DNA of 28,171 nucleotides from a virus: IMG/VR virus record IMGVR_UViG_3300025146_000054, positions 1 to 28,171 of that record; one strand, 5' to 3'. Shown piece by piece: positions 1 to 6,654 of this stretch (position 1 is its first letter; each line of letters starts with the position of its first letter). The notes under the pieces were generated by a model. It saw only the letters and a program-made list of their open reading frames with translations, ran no database searches and was not told where the DNA came from. The position numbers and the translations under genes were made by a program.

Positions 1-1
1 G

Positions 2-67
2 CTCACCGCAAAGGAAAGGGCTGCGTACTTCGCTAAACTTTTACAATTTTTTCGCAAACAAAAATAA
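2..67 (+). CDS. C-terminal end of an unknown protein (5' partial)
   Basis: An open frame enters from the left edge and encodes 21 residues, LTAKERAAYFAKLLQFFRKQ plus K, before a TAA stop two bases ahead of the next ATG. The composition (alternating charged and hydrophobic, helical) looks like a real protein end. The tight spacing to the next gene fits the packed early region. Function cannot be judged from this fragment. Confidence 0.45.
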   Translation, partial: LTAKERAAYFAKLLQFFRKQK

Positions 68-69
68 CC

Positions 70-270
70 ATGACTAATTACTACTCCGGCCAGATTCTTT
101 CAACAGATTCAGATTATGAAAAAAATCTAAAACTAAAATCCATGACCAACGATCAGGTTATGGCAATAGTAAAAGCGGAAGTTAAAATCAAAAAACATAA
201 GGAAGAAAAGCCATTTATAGAATGGTCTGATTTATTAAAAACCAAACTCGTAAACTCTACTAAATTCTAA
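70..270 (+). CDS. small hypothetical protein (66 aa)
   Basis: A short lysine- and glutamate-rich protein with no motif I recognise. The central part (VMAIVKAEVKIKKHKEEK) looks helical, and the C-terminal third contains the only tryptophan. The gene begins two bases after the preceding stop and ends four bases before the next gene, so it is probably part of the early phage operon. The leader is A-rich (AAAAATAACC) with no clear Shine-Dalgarno, as is common in Bacteroidota. No function is assigned. Confidence 0.6.
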   Translation: MTNYYSGQILSTDSDYEKNLKLKSMTNDQVMAIVKAEVKIKKHKEEKPFIEWSDLLKTKLVNSTKF

Positions 271-274
271 ACCT

Positions 275-529
275 ATGAACCAGTTCCGCTCCCCTGCTTT
301 CATCAAAATAAAACACACCTTACAAACGGTAATCCTTCCTACTCACCTGGAATCATGCAGACAGATGATTGAGAACGCAACTCCGATATTAAGCCGGGAT
401 GAGTTGGTGATACTAAAAGAGTACTACGCAACTGCAAAGGATTTGATTTACTCTGTCCACGCTCAGGAATGGGATGAGATATTAACTATTCATCATAGGA
501 ATACTTGTGGCGGACATTCAACATATTAA
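275..529 (+). CDS. small hypothetical protein (84 aa)
   Basis: An unrecognised protein of 84 residues. It has a predicted helical middle segment (LSRDELVILKEYYATAKDLI) and a C-terminus with His and Cys residues (IHHRNTCGGH) that might bind metal. It lies four bases after the upstream gene and 15 before the next, in the same direction, which supports co-transcription. I see no signal peptide or membrane segment. It is likely a phage early accessory protein of unknown role. Confidence 0.6.
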   Translation: MNQFRSPAFIKIKHTLQTVILPTHLESCRQMIENATPILSRDELVILKEYYATAKDLIYSVHAQEWDEILTIHHRNTCGGHSTY

Positions 530-544
530 CTGGACGCAAAACAC

Positions 545-730
545 ATGACACCCCTCCGAAGAACCCTAATAGAAATAACCGCTGGCATGGCAGACGAACC
601 GGCACAGACTATGGAGAGGTTGGAAAGGTATATAACAGAAAGAGAAAACGATGCAGTTAAAACTTACATACTTGCTGGAAGCCCTCGTGCTCTCCCTGAA
701 ACAACCCCTGAACGTATGGAAGGGGAGTAA
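545..730 (+). CDS. small hypothetical protein (61 aa)
   Basis: A short, charged, probably helical protein (LIEITAGMADEPAQTMERLE and following). No motif is recognised. The frame fits the neighbouring + strand genes, and the ATG follows an A-rich leader. About 80 non-coding, AT-rich bases separate it from the Sak4-like gene. An antisense frame over the same bases lacks protein-like composition and was not called. Confidence 0.5.
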   Translation: MTPLRRTLIEITAGMADEPAQTMERLERYITERENDAVKTYILAGSPRALPETTPERMEGE

Positions 731-811
731 GTATTTTTTAAATAACAAGTTCAGCGAATTCGCAAATCTGAATAAAATCAATAACTAAAAATCAATAATA
801 AATTAACCACA

Positions 812-1723
812 ATGGAACTAAAAAAAGCAACACGAAAACAAGTTAAGTTAAAACTTAACATATCCGCTCCATCCGGGGCAGGTAAAACAATGGGGGCCTT
901 GCTTATGGCAAAAGGCTTAGTAGGCGAATGGCCTAAGATAGCGGTCATCGACACAGAGAATAGGTCGGCATCCCTATACTCCCATTTAGGGGATTTCCTC
1001 ACAATCGACCTATCGGCACCTTATTCCCCGGAAAGGTACATCGAGGCTATTGATATGTGCCTGAAAAATGGCATAGAATGTATCATAATTGACTCCAGTT
1101 CCCATGAGTGGAGTGGGGCGGGAGGTTGTCTCGAAATGAACGAGAAGACCGCACAAGTGAGATTTAAGGGCAATACATGGTCTGCATGGTCGGACACCAC
1201 ACCCAGGCACGATGCCTTCGTAAACAAGGTGCTTCAATCGGACTGCCATATCATTACCTGTACCCGGTCAAAAATGGAGACGGTGATGGGGGACGATAAG
1301 AGGGTGAAGAAACTCGGTATGAAAGACCTTCAGCGTGATGGCTGGGAATATGAGCTAACTGTATCTCTTTCCATTGACCGGGACACTCACATGGCTATCG
1401 CTTCCAAAGACAGAACCAATGTCTTCGAGAAGAAAGACCCCTTCCTGATTAACGAAGAAACAGGTAAACTGATAAAGGCGTGGTGTGATACCGGGGTAAA
1501 AGAAGTACCAGCTCCGGCTCCCGTCCGTGAAGTGAAGACAAACGGAAAGCCGCCTATTGCAGATACTTCCATTGCTAACGCCAAAACAGAACTAAACCTG
1601 GCTACCAGCTTTAGCGAACTGCAAGCGGAATGGGTCAAACTGCCAAAGGAAGTACAGGCTAATAAGGAGATCGTTGCCTTGAAAAACGAACTGAAGAAAA
1701 AACTAACGCCTCAACATTCATAA
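812..1723 (+). CDS. Sak4-like RecA-fold ATPase (phage recombinase)
   Basis: A 303-residue P-loop ATPase of the phage Sak4/AAA_24 type. This family consists of a RecA-core ATPase that anneals or pairs single strands together with a phage ssDNA-binding protein. The Walker A motif (SGAGKT) lies at residues 21-26 after a basic N-terminus typical of the family (MELKKATRKQVKLK). A Walker B-like strand (CIIIDSSSHEWSG) lies near residue 90. The C-terminal third is charged and low in conserved features, probably helical. It is followed 20 bases later by a DUF3127-like, possibly OB-fold, protein, matching the common recombinase plus SSB pairing. It acts in the cytoplasm on phage DNA during replication or recombination. 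I am confident of the ATPase fold and fairly confident of the Sak4 assignment. Confidence 0.8.
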   Translation: MELKKATRKQVKLKLNISAPSGAGKTMGALLMAKGLVGEWPKIAVIDTENRSASLYSHLGDFLTIDLSAPYSPERYIEAIDMCLKNGIECIIIDSSSHEWSGAGGCLEMNEKTAQVRFKGNTWSAWSDTTPRHDAFVNKVLQSDCHIITCTRSKMETVMGDDKRVKKLGMKDLQRDGWEYELTVSLSIDRDTHMAIASKDRTNVFEKKDPFLINEETGKLIKAWCDTGVKEVPAPAPVREVKTNGKPPIADTSIANAKTELNLATSFSELQAEWVKLPKEVQANKEIVALKNELKKKLTPQHS

Positions 1724-1743
1724 TCTAAAACCAAACAAACATC

Positions 1744-2034
1744 ATGGAGTACATCGGAATTTTAAAACTCAAAGGGGGAACAGTACAAGTCAGCGAGAAG
1801 TTCAAAAAACGGGACTTCGTTGTAACAAGCGAGGAACAATACCCTCAGCATATTTCCTTCCAACTGAAACAGGACAGAACGGACATTATCGACCCGATCA
1901 ATGTAGGGGAGAAGGTGAAAGTGGTGTTCGGTCTAAATGGTCGCGAGTGGGAAAAACCTGACACAGATGAAGTTAAATACTTCAATACTTTAGTTGCCTT
2001 TCAGGTAGTTAAGGTAGGGGGAGATAATTTCTAA
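1744..2034 (+). CDS. DUF3127-like, probable ssDNA-binding protein
   Basis: A 96-residue protein resembling DUF3127, a small Bacteroidota family thought to adopt an OB-like fold. It has the family pattern: a short N-terminal strand (GILKLKGG), then F-K-K-R-D-F-V-V-T-S-E-E-Q-Y-P-Q, then a region ending VGEKVKVVFGLNGREW and a C-terminal strand. Lying directly downstream of the Sak4-like ATPase, it is likely the partner ssDNA-binding protein. The ssDNA role is inferred from family and context; no binding residue can be proved from sequence alone. Confidence 0.65.
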   Translation: MEYIGILKLKGGTVQVSEKFKKRDFVVTSEEQYPQHISFQLKQDRTDIIDPINVGEKVKVVFGLNGREWEKPDTDEVKYFNTLVAFQVVKVGGDNF

Positions 2035-2098
2035 TCCCATCCCCCGGTTAAGCCGTGACCTTCAATGGTATAGGGGAGCAAACATTAACCTAACCAAC

Positions 2099-2566
2099 AT
2101 GGAAAAAGCAATTTCAACTATCACGAACTTCGTAACCAGTAAAGACGGTATCACAAAGTTCGTCAATCAATGCGTCTCCGAAATAGAAGCCGGGCTAATC
2201 GACCCGCTTCATATGAGTATCTATCTTAAAACGATGGAGAAAATAATAAAGGGGATTCAGGCTAAAATCAAAGCATCTGCCCTTACTGAGGCAGAGAAGT
2301 ATGGTAAGTCGTTTGATTTCAGGGGAGCAAAGATAGATGTCAGCGAATTAGGAACAGAGTACGATTACGTCAACTGCTGCGATGTGGTTTGGAATGATCT
2401 CAACAAACAGATTGCAGAGCTTTCAGATAAGCGGAAAGAACGCGAGGCCATGCTCAAAACCATCAAAGAGCCTATGACCCTGGCTGATCCTGATACCGGA
2501 GAAACATGGCAGGTAAATCCGGCTATTAAAACGTCAACCAGCGGAATTAAGGTGACAATAAAATAA
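2099..2566 (+). CDS. phage coiled-coil protein next to recombination genes (155 aa)
   Basis: A mostly helical protein with a likely coiled coil in its central to C-terminal part (WNDLNKQIAELSDKRKEREA). It ends in a short beta-like tail, with LADPDTGETWQV then SGIKVTIK. Proteins of this general look follow recombinase/SSB genes in many Siphoviridae-like genomes, but I cannot name a family. It is the last ordinary phage gene before the cassette array; its stop lies 16 bases before the first GTTA. Confidence 0.6.
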   Translation: MEKAISTITNFVTSKDGITKFVNQCVSEIEAGLIDPLHMSIYLKTMEKIIKGIQAKIKASALTEAEKYGKSFDFRGAKIDVSELGTEYDYVNCCDVVWNDLNKQIAELSDKRKEREAMLKTIKEPMTLADPDTGETWQVNPAIKTSTSGIKVTIK

Positions 2567-2712
2567 GTATAATAGTATATGCGTTAGTGCCATACGAAGA
2601 AAGAAAAAAAATAAGATGAAAAAGATTTATACCAATAGCAGGGTGGTTTCTCTTTTTTAAATTTTATTTCAGCAACTCAATAATAAAACAAAAACAACAA
2701 ACTAAAAACAAA

Positions 2713-2916
2713 ATGGAAGTAGAAACAAAAGTTCACATCTACGAGATAGATGGTAAAGACACAGTAGTAGGAGAACTGAAAACTTTGAAAGTAAGAAATG
2801 TATGGAATAAAAGTAGATCAGTTGAATTGCAAATTGGAGAAGGAGAAAAGATTGCAGTTCACGAATCAGATTTAATAAAAGCAATAGCAAACGCTACTGG
2901 AAACGAAATGCACTAA
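2713..2916 (+). CDS. cassette-encoded hypothetical protein (67 aa)
   Basis: The first gene of the array. It is beta-rich, with an N-terminal strand (VETKVHIYEIDGK) and a central strand (SRSVELQIGEG), and no recognised motif. Its final bases, GCACTAA, are complementary to the first bases of the cassette, GTTAGTGC at 2583-2590. Its stop TAA therefore coincides with the degenerate R'' box (TAATGG instead of TAACGG). The start follows an A-rich leader. The 146 bases before it hold no other gene. Confidence 0.55.
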   Translation: MEVETKVHIYEIDGKDTVVGELKTLKVRNVWNKSRSVELQIGEGEKIAVHESDLIKAIANATGNEMH

Positions 2917-2997
2917 TGGCGCATTTGTATTTTGTCTGTCCACCTATAAAAAACAATAATACAGACCTGCACAATGTAGGCATAGCGACCAATTTGC
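2914..2997 (+). repeat. degenerate attC-like site 0 (R' lost)
   Basis: The left side reads TAATGGCGCATTTG. The right arm (2962-2997, 36 bases) is identical to the right arm of the intact site at 8145-8180. At the intact site this arm is followed by TGTTATGCAATCGTTGGC; here those bases are missing and the next motif, GGGGCTGTTA, follows directly. The site has therefore lost its R' box through a deletion of about 24 bases. Confidence 0.6.
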
Positions 2998-3018
2998 GGG
3001 GCTGTTAAACTAAACACA

Positions 3019-3249
3019 ATGGAAGAATTACTTTACGATTGTAAAAAATGTGGAGGAAAAATCATTAATGGAAATGTATTTATCGGATGCACTTGCAAAG
3101 ATAGTGAAGATGAAAGTTGGGATGATATATTTTTGAAATACGAAAAAACACTTGACCCAATGACAAGAAGTGGTAATTATCACGACCATGTATTGCAATG
3201 GTTAAAAGGTAATTATGATACACCAATCCGCAAAAGCAATGGAACATAA
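3019..3249 (+). CDS. cassette-encoded zinc-ribbon-like protein (76 aa)
   Basis: A 76-residue protein with a probable metal site near its N-terminus: CKKC at residues 8-11 and CTC at 24-26. The rest is acidic and then basic, ending in a tail (DTPIRKSNGT) encoded by the cassette-end repeat arm. Its stop TAA is the first three bases of the next attC-like site (TAACG). The start follows GGCTGTTAAACTAAACACA, the leader type shared by other cassettes. Function unknown; DNA or RNA binding is possible. Confidence 0.6.
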   Translation: MEELLYDCKKCGGKIINGNVFIGCTCKDSEDESWDDIFLKYEKTLDPMTRSGNYHDHVLQWLKGNYDTPIRKSNGT

Positions 3250-3369
3250 CGTTCCTCGGGCTTGCGATGTGCAGGGAGAAAGAGGTAGAAAACTTTGGTA
3301 AAAGAAACAAATTGAAAACAAATAATACATAAACGCAAGCAGCCCTGCATATTGTCAAGCCCGATGTTA
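3247..3369 (+). repeat. attC-like site A
   Basis: The left half has TAACG, spacer TTCCT and arm CGGGCTTG. The right half has arm CAAGCCCG, then AT and GTTA. A second inner stem (ATGTGCAGGG with GCCCTGCATAT) extends the hairpin, giving a long interrupted palindrome of 123 bases. The first three bases are the stop codon of the preceding gene. Confidence 0.75.
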
Positions 3370-3403
3370 ATGTCTGGGCAGGCGGGCTGTTAAAAACAAC
3401 ACT

Positions 3404-3748
3404 ATGAAAACAGCAGAAGAAATCTTGAAAATACATTTAACAGAAAAAATAATTACAGGGCAGAATAATTATGAGGAAGCGGCAGATGCAATTATACTCG
3501 CAATGTACGAATATGCCGACCAATTCAAATACGATTATTCGCAAAGTTGCAAATGCACTGATAGCACAGGTTCAACTTGGTGCTGTAACATTTGCGGGTT
3601 GCCCCTTGACAATAATAGCCCATCAAATGCCGAAACAAAAATCATTGAAAAGATGCAAGCAATGTGTATAGAAAGTTTATCTCCAGACACTTTTGAAAAA
3701 TGGGAGGTTGTAAAAGAATGGCTAATAAAAAACAGGAATATAAAATGA
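3404..3748 (+). CDS. cassette-encoded Cys-rich hypothetical protein (114 aa)
   Basis: The N-terminal half (MKTAEEILKIHL and following) resembles short helical proteins that are frequent in Bacteroidota phages and mobile DNA. The middle holds a cysteine cluster, CKC followed by CCNIC at about residues 49-64, which could bind zinc. The C-terminus is helical and basic. It starts 35 bases after GTTA of site A, following GGCTGTTAAAAACAACACT, and ends 39 bases before site B. No function is assigned. Confidence 0.6.
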   Translation: MKTAEEILKIHLTEKIITGQNNYEEAADAIILAMYEYADQFKYDYSQSCKCTDSTGSTWCCNICGLPLDNNSPSNAETKIIEKMQAMCIESLSPDTFEKWEVVKEWLIKNRNIK

Positions 3749-3787
3749 GAGTGCAGGCTGCTGGCTGTACGCAAAATTTATTGCCTG

Positions 3788-3868
3788 TAACGTCCTGCGG
3801 GTATTGCTTTTGTTGGCAAGCAATCCCGCATCATTAAAAGGCTTGACAATAGAAGCAATACCCTGTTA
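3788..3868 (+). repeat. attC-like site B
   Basis: The left half has TAACG, spacer TCCTG and arm CGGGTATTGCTT. The right half has AAGCAATACCC, a single T and GTTA. Twelve arm bases pair, with an 81-base total. Flanking bases after GTTA (3869 onward) are complementary to the end of the same cassette at 4317-4340. Confidence 0.75.
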
Positions 3869-3927
3869 TGAGTAGTTGGCTTTGCGGGGGGCTGTTGAAG
3901 ATGAAACATAAACTAAAACATAAAACA

Positions 3928-4293
3928 ATGGAACATTTTTTTGTAGATGAAGATTTTTTCGATAGTATCGAGGACTTCATGCACGACAGGCAACTTGAAA
4001 ACACAGAAGAGGTAAAAGAACTCAAAGATGATTGGGAAGAAAAAATAGAATTTGCCGAATTAGAAAAAGTAATTGAGATTGACGATAGTTTGATTGAGGA
4101 TATTTTTGAATGGTTAATGGACAGGAACGAGGAGAGGTTTCCAGAACATAGTGAAACAACCGAAGCAAAAATTAAAAATGCTTTGAAAGAAAGTATTAAT
4201 ATTAAGAAAATGAAAAAGTTGATGCCCGAATTGTGGTATCCAAATCAAGAGCATGGAAAAATAACTAAACAGGATTTATTAGATGCGCTGTAA
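3928..4293 (+). CDS. cassette-encoded acidic protein (121 aa)
   Basis: A strongly acidic, helical protein with many Glu and Asp residues, for example FFDSIEDFMHDRQLENTEEV, and a more basic C-terminal part ending KQDLLDAL. I do not recognise a family. Small acidic proteins in phages sometimes mimic DNA, but nothing here proves that. I chose the ATG at 3928 because it follows the usual A-rich leader; an in-frame ATG at 3901 would add nine basic residues. The gene body lies between GGCTGTT copies at 3890-3896 and 4311-4317. Confidence 0.6.
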   Translation: MEHFFVDEDFFDSIEDFMHDRQLENTEEVKELKDDWEEKIEFAELEKVIEIDDSLIEDIFEWLMDRNEERFPEHSETTEAKIKNALKESINIKKMKKLMPELWYPNQEHGKITKQDLLDAL

Positions 4294-4337
4294 TATGGTG
4301 GTTGGCTGTGGGCTGTTCCCGCAAAGACAATTACTTA

Positions 4338-4463
4338 TAACGTTCCGCAGCTTTGTTTAGTGGCGGATTTGGAACACGAATTTTAATTAACAGATAAAAT
4401 ATAATATGAAAAAACAAACTTCAAAAAAGGCACAAAAACCGCCATTGAACAAAGGTGATGTTA
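4338..4463 (+). repeat. attC-like site C (contains the next gene's start codon)
   Basis: The left half has TAACG, spacer TTCCG and arm CAGCTTTGTT...TGGCGG. The right half has CCGCCA...AACAAAGGTG, then AT and GTTA. The 126-base site contains the ATG at 4406 in its loop. Its right arm is read as codons for KPPLNKGDV of the downstream gene. Confidence 0.75.
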
Positions 4464-4729
4464 GCAGTAGTGCCAAGCAGAATGATATTAAGGAGATGAT
4501 ATTAGCTGAATATAAGAAAGGCAATATTGTTGTTTCAACTTTTGAGGGATTGCAAGTTGCACCATTGAAAGAAATTATAAAACAGCCGATTGATGGACTG
4601 CTTTATGACCTTAATAGAAATGAGGCTGTGGTGCTGACATTCATAAATGACCCGAAATGGATTAATGATTACGCAATGGTGCAAGTGGTAAGGGAGTTGA
4701 AGCAACAATTAGAAACGAAAGGCTCATAG
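4406..4729 (+). CDS. cassette-encoded protein starting inside an attC-like site (107 aa)
   Basis: The frame starts in the loop of site C, runs through its right arm (residues 11-19, KPPLNKGDV), crosses GTTA in the codon for Val19 and continues into the cassette. Residues 1-18 thus come from the upstream site. The conserved-looking body begins near residue 24, and an in-frame ATG at 4496 (Met31) is an alternative start that would remove the leader. The body (MILAEYKKGNIVVSTFEGLQ onward) is alpha/beta, and no family is recognised. It ends 11 bases before site D. Confidence 0.6.
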   Translation: MKKQTSKKAQKPPLNKGDVSSSAKQNDIKEMILAEYKKGNIVVSTFEGLQVAPLKEIIKQPIDGLLYDLNRNEAVVLTFINDPKWINDYAMVQVVRELKQQLETKGS

Positions 4730-4739
4730 GCATTACTGC

Positions 4740-4824
4740 TAACGGTTCTGTGTTTGCGAGGTTTGACAGAAACCTTTTGCAGACAATAGACGTGAGATGG
4801 CAACTCTCGTCAAACACAATGTTA
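4740..4824 (+). repeat. attC-like site D
   Basis: A clear example. The left half has TAACG, GTTC and TGTGTTTG. The right half has CAAACACA, AT and GTTA. R'' CTAAC pairs with R' GTTAG. The bases just before TAAC (GGCATTACTG) pair with the start of the same cassette (CAGTAGTGCC) rather than with this site's right flank. Total length is 85 bases. Confidence 0.8.
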
Positions 4825-4986
4825 GTGCCAGGCTTTGCGTAGTTTGGTTTTGATCTAAGGGGGCGGCTGTTTTTTATTCTCTTTGATTATCAATGAGTTA
4901 CATATAATGGCATAAATACTTGCAGTTTTACTGCAATCATATAAAATATTATCCGTATCATTGTATATAAATCAAAACCTACTACC

Positions 4987-5304
4987 ATGAAAACACTAAC
5001 AGTAACTCCTCCGCAAATTCAAAACTTCATCTACCTTTTAGATGATGCTCCTGCTTTATTACAGGATTTCTATTTAGAAAACTATGATAAGGTTTTCGAG
5101 AAAAAGGGTAGTTGGATTATTAAAATGAATACAGCTTGTGAAAAATGGTTAAGGAAAGAATTGAAATCTTATATCAAACATTTGAATGGAGAAATAAAAG
5201 AATGTAAAAATCTCGCAAATGAGGATTCTTATTGGATTGATGAAGCACAAGCAAATAAAAATAGAATAAAACTTGCACAAAGGGTTATTGAAAAATTAAA
5301 CTAA
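4987..5304 (+). CDS. cassette-encoded helical protein (105 aa)
   Basis: A mostly helical, lysine-rich protein (MKTLTVTPPQIQNFIYLLDD onward) with a likely amphipathic C-terminal helix (RIKLAQRVIEKLN). I recognise no family. It lies 166 bases after site D. That unusually long leader (4821-4986) is AT-rich and may carry its own promoter, although I see no clean TAnnTTTG box. The expected end sequence complementary to this cassette's start (GGCACTAAC) is missing downstream. The cassette end is therefore replaced or decayed. Confidence 0.6.
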   Translation: MKTLTVTPPQIQNFIYLLDDAPALLQDFYLENYDKVFEKKGSWIIKMNTACEKWLRKELKSYIKHLNGEIKECKNLANEDSYWIDEAQANKNRIKLAQRVIEKLN

Positions 5305-5305
5305 T

Positions 5306-5389
5306 AATTGCCGATGCGTATAACAAAACTCATACGAGTAATGCATTAGCGGAACAATTCCTCTAATGCAGAGGTTGGTGTCGGCAATT
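5306..5389 (+). repeat. nested palindromic element downstream of 4987-5304
   Basis: An outer nine-base stem (AATTGCCGA with TCGGCAATT) encloses two smaller stems, ACTC/GAGT and TGCATTAG/CTAATGCA (5342-5349 and 5363-5370). It contains a TATAAC box but lacks TAACG and a clear GTTA, so it is either a diverged attC-like site or a different structured element. There is no gene between 5305 and 5546. Confidence 0.4.
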
Positions 5390-5495
5390 TATTTTAAGAA
5401 ACAACGAATAAAACTGATAATTGAGAAATCAAAAAACAGTAATACTTTGACAAATTGCGCCCAGAGATGATTTGCAAAGGTGTCCAAAATGGACG

Positions 5496-5527
5496 GAGGT
5501 TATGCGGATATTGTTACGCATAACCTC
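5496..5527 (+). repeat. 11-bp perfect inverted repeat before the 5547 gene
   Basis: GAGGTTATGCG (5496-5506) and CGCATAACCTC (5517-5527) are perfectly complementary around a ten-base loop. The arms contain GTTATGCG and CGCATAAC, the pattern of a cassette start and end with no gene between. It could be an empty-cassette remnant or simply a hairpin in the leader of the next gene. Confidence 0.45.
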
Positions 5528-5546
5528 TGAAATAAAAACTAAAATT

Positions 5547-5693
5547 ATGGCAAAGAAAAAAAACAAAGTCGGAGCAAAGAAAAAACCAATCGGAGAAGTG
5601 AAACACCGAGTAGTAGTTTTTATCGAACTTGACAGAATAACTGCAAGGGGCGGAGAAGAAGCAATGAAAAAGCACTTATATGAATCGGCTTGA
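5547..5693 (+). CDS. cassette-encoded small basic protein (48 aa)
   Basis: A 48-residue protein with a very basic N-terminus (AKKKNKVGAKKKP). After it come a beta-strand-like stretch (HRVVVFIELDRI) and a helix (GGEEAMKKHLYESA). This strand-then-helix order with a basic tail resembles ribbon-helix-helix DNA-binding proteins, but the match is weak. The ATG is chosen over upstream in-frame Met codons because it follows an A-rich leader and because the upstream frame runs through the hairpin at 5496-5527. Confidence 0.5.
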   Translation: MAKKKNKVGAKKKPIGEVKHRVVVFIELDRITARGGEEAMKKHLYESA

Positions 5694-5744
5694 TGCCTTT
5701 TGTATTGGCTGTTCGCCCCTTTGAACTCAAATACAAATTGGCAA

Positions 5745-5821
5745 TAACGGTTCGCAGCCTTACGCAGGGTTTTGCATCCCGCAGGAATAAGATGGCAAAA
5801 ACTTGCGTAAGGGTGATGTTA
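5745..5821 (+). repeat. attC-like site F
   Basis: The left half has TAACG, GTTCG and CAGCCTTACGCA followed by TTTTGC. The right half has GCAAAA...TGCGTAAGG, GTGAT and GTTA. The site is 77 bases. The preceding bases (5698-5743) themselves form a hairpin, TGCC..TTTGTATT with AATACAAATTGGCA. Confidence 0.75.
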
Positions 5822-5855
5822 GTAGCTGGCGTTCAGGGGGTGGCTGTTTAAGATG

Positions 5856-5942
5856 TGAAAGGGAGAAGTCGAACTCCCGCCTCCCAACTACGAGGGAGGT
5901 AACTTTTGAATCCTCTACAAAACTGGAATAGAGGCGTTTTCA
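5856..5942 (-). other. tRNA-like structured remnant
   Basis: Read on the - strand, this 87-base stretch gives a short outer stem (TGAAA/TTTCA), a D-arm-like hairpin (CCTCTA...TAGAGG, including CCAGTTTTGTAGAGG) and TTCAAAA, which looks like a Leu-CAA anticodon loop. Next come a long-variable-arm-like hairpin (CCTCCC/GGGAGG) and a T-arm-like hairpin (GGGAG TTCGACTT CTCCC). The T loop has eight bases rather than seven, and the presumed anticodon stem does not pair. I therefore call it a degenerate tRNA-like element, not a tRNA gene. Confidence 0.3.
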
Positions 5943-5988
5943 GGTATCGTAAACCTTTATTTTGAAACACAAATTGAAAAATATAAAA

Positions 5989-6201
5989 ATGAGATTAAAG
6001 AAAAAAAGTAAAACACAATTTGGATTTGAAATATTCCAAGCGAAGAACGGAGGCATATATGTTCGGGTATGGAATAGCGTTAGCGAATTATCATTGAAAC
6101 AGATAAATGAATTGCATATCGAAAGTATGTTTTACGAATTTGAAAACTTTAACCAAGCGGATTATTTGAAGCACTACGGGCTGGGGGCTGTTACCCCCTG
6201 A
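5989..6201 (+). CDS. cassette-encoded hypothetical protein (70 aa)
   Basis: A 70-residue protein with a basic N-terminus (MRLKKKSKTQFGFEIFQ) followed by beta-strand and helix. Its last residues (YGLGAVTP) are encoded by the cassette-end repeat. The ATG follows the leader TTTGAAACACAAATTG, a motif seen before other cassette genes; a TTG start at 5962 is possible but less likely. The cassette is well preserved: CAGGGGGT (5834-5841) pairs with ACCCCCTG (6193-6200), and GGCTGTT copies at 5842 and 6186 flank the gene body. Function unknown. Confidence 0.6.
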   Translation: MRLKKKSKTQFGFEIFQAKNGGIYVRVWNSVSELSLKQINELHIESMFYEFENFNQADYLKHYGLGAVTP

Positions 6202-6212
6202 ACGCTTGCTAC

Positions 6213-6302
6213 TAACGTATTGCAGCTTTAAGAAGTGGCTGCCTAAACATTACTTCAAAAAAATAACAAGGCGAGGCAGACATTTCTTTAAAGGTGCTGT
6301 TA
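6213..6302 (+). repeat. attC-like site G
   Basis: The left half has TAACG, TATTG and CAGCTTTAAGAAGTGGCTGC. The right half (GGCAGACATTTCTTTAAAG) is nearly complementary, followed by GTGCT and GTTA. Length is 90 bases. Confidence 0.75.
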
Positions 6303-6322
6303 TACGCTGAAAATTTAGCCAA

Positions 6323-6478
6323 ATGGAAAGACCAAAGATTGCAAGCATATTAATCCAATGGATTGATGAAAAAGGTGAGGAACACAAATTAAAATTTGAT
6401 GAGAGTAACTTGGAAGAAGCCGAAACTATCATTGGATTAATGACTGGAAATATATGTGAAGCTGATTTAGAACCATAA
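6323..6478 (+). CDS. cassette-encoded small acidic protein (51 aa)
   Basis: A compact 51-residue gene (MERPKIASILIQWIDEKGEE onward) in one of the best-preserved cassettes. The cassette's first 22 bases (6299-6320) and last 22 bases (6486-6507) are inverted repeats with two mismatches, and the gene fills almost all the space between them. The protein has a strand-turn-strand N-terminus and a helix with an acidic end. No family is recognised. The ATG follows GCCAA, with only three bases after the repeat arm. Confidence 0.6.
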   Translation: MERPKIASILIQWIDEKGEEHKLKFDESNLEEAETIIGLMTGNICEADLEP

Positions 6479-6503
6479 GCTCAATGGCTAAATTTTTTGC
6501 GTA

Positions 6504-6632
6504 TAACGTATTGCAGGTTGCCGATGTTTTGGAACTATGAAAAAATAAATTGTCTAACGATAAAAATACAAAACTATGAAAAACAAATTACAGAATAAAG
6601 ATGACAGCCAAAATAGCGGCAACCTGCTGTTA
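6504..6632 (+). repeat. attC-like site H
   Basis: The left half has TAACG, TATTG, CAGGTTGCCG and ATGTTTTGG. The right half has CCAAAATAGCGGCAACCTG, CT and GTTA, almost fully complementary. The loop carries ATGAAAAACAAA at 6576, the same start module as in site M, but the next gene is on the other strand, so here the start has nothing to translate. Confidence 0.8.
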
Positions 6633-6654
6633 AATACTGGCTGCCCGCGCTGTA

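Noticed and set aside
3080-3436. 118-codon - strand frame over the 3019 cassette and site A
   Set aside because: It is antisense to the zinc-ribbon gene and crosses an attC palindrome; Cys/Phe-rich content is typical of a shadow frame in AT-rich DNA.
5856-5942. A functional tRNA gene on the - strand
   Set aside because: The T loop is one base too long and the anticodon stem does not pair, so I list only a tRNA-like remnant.
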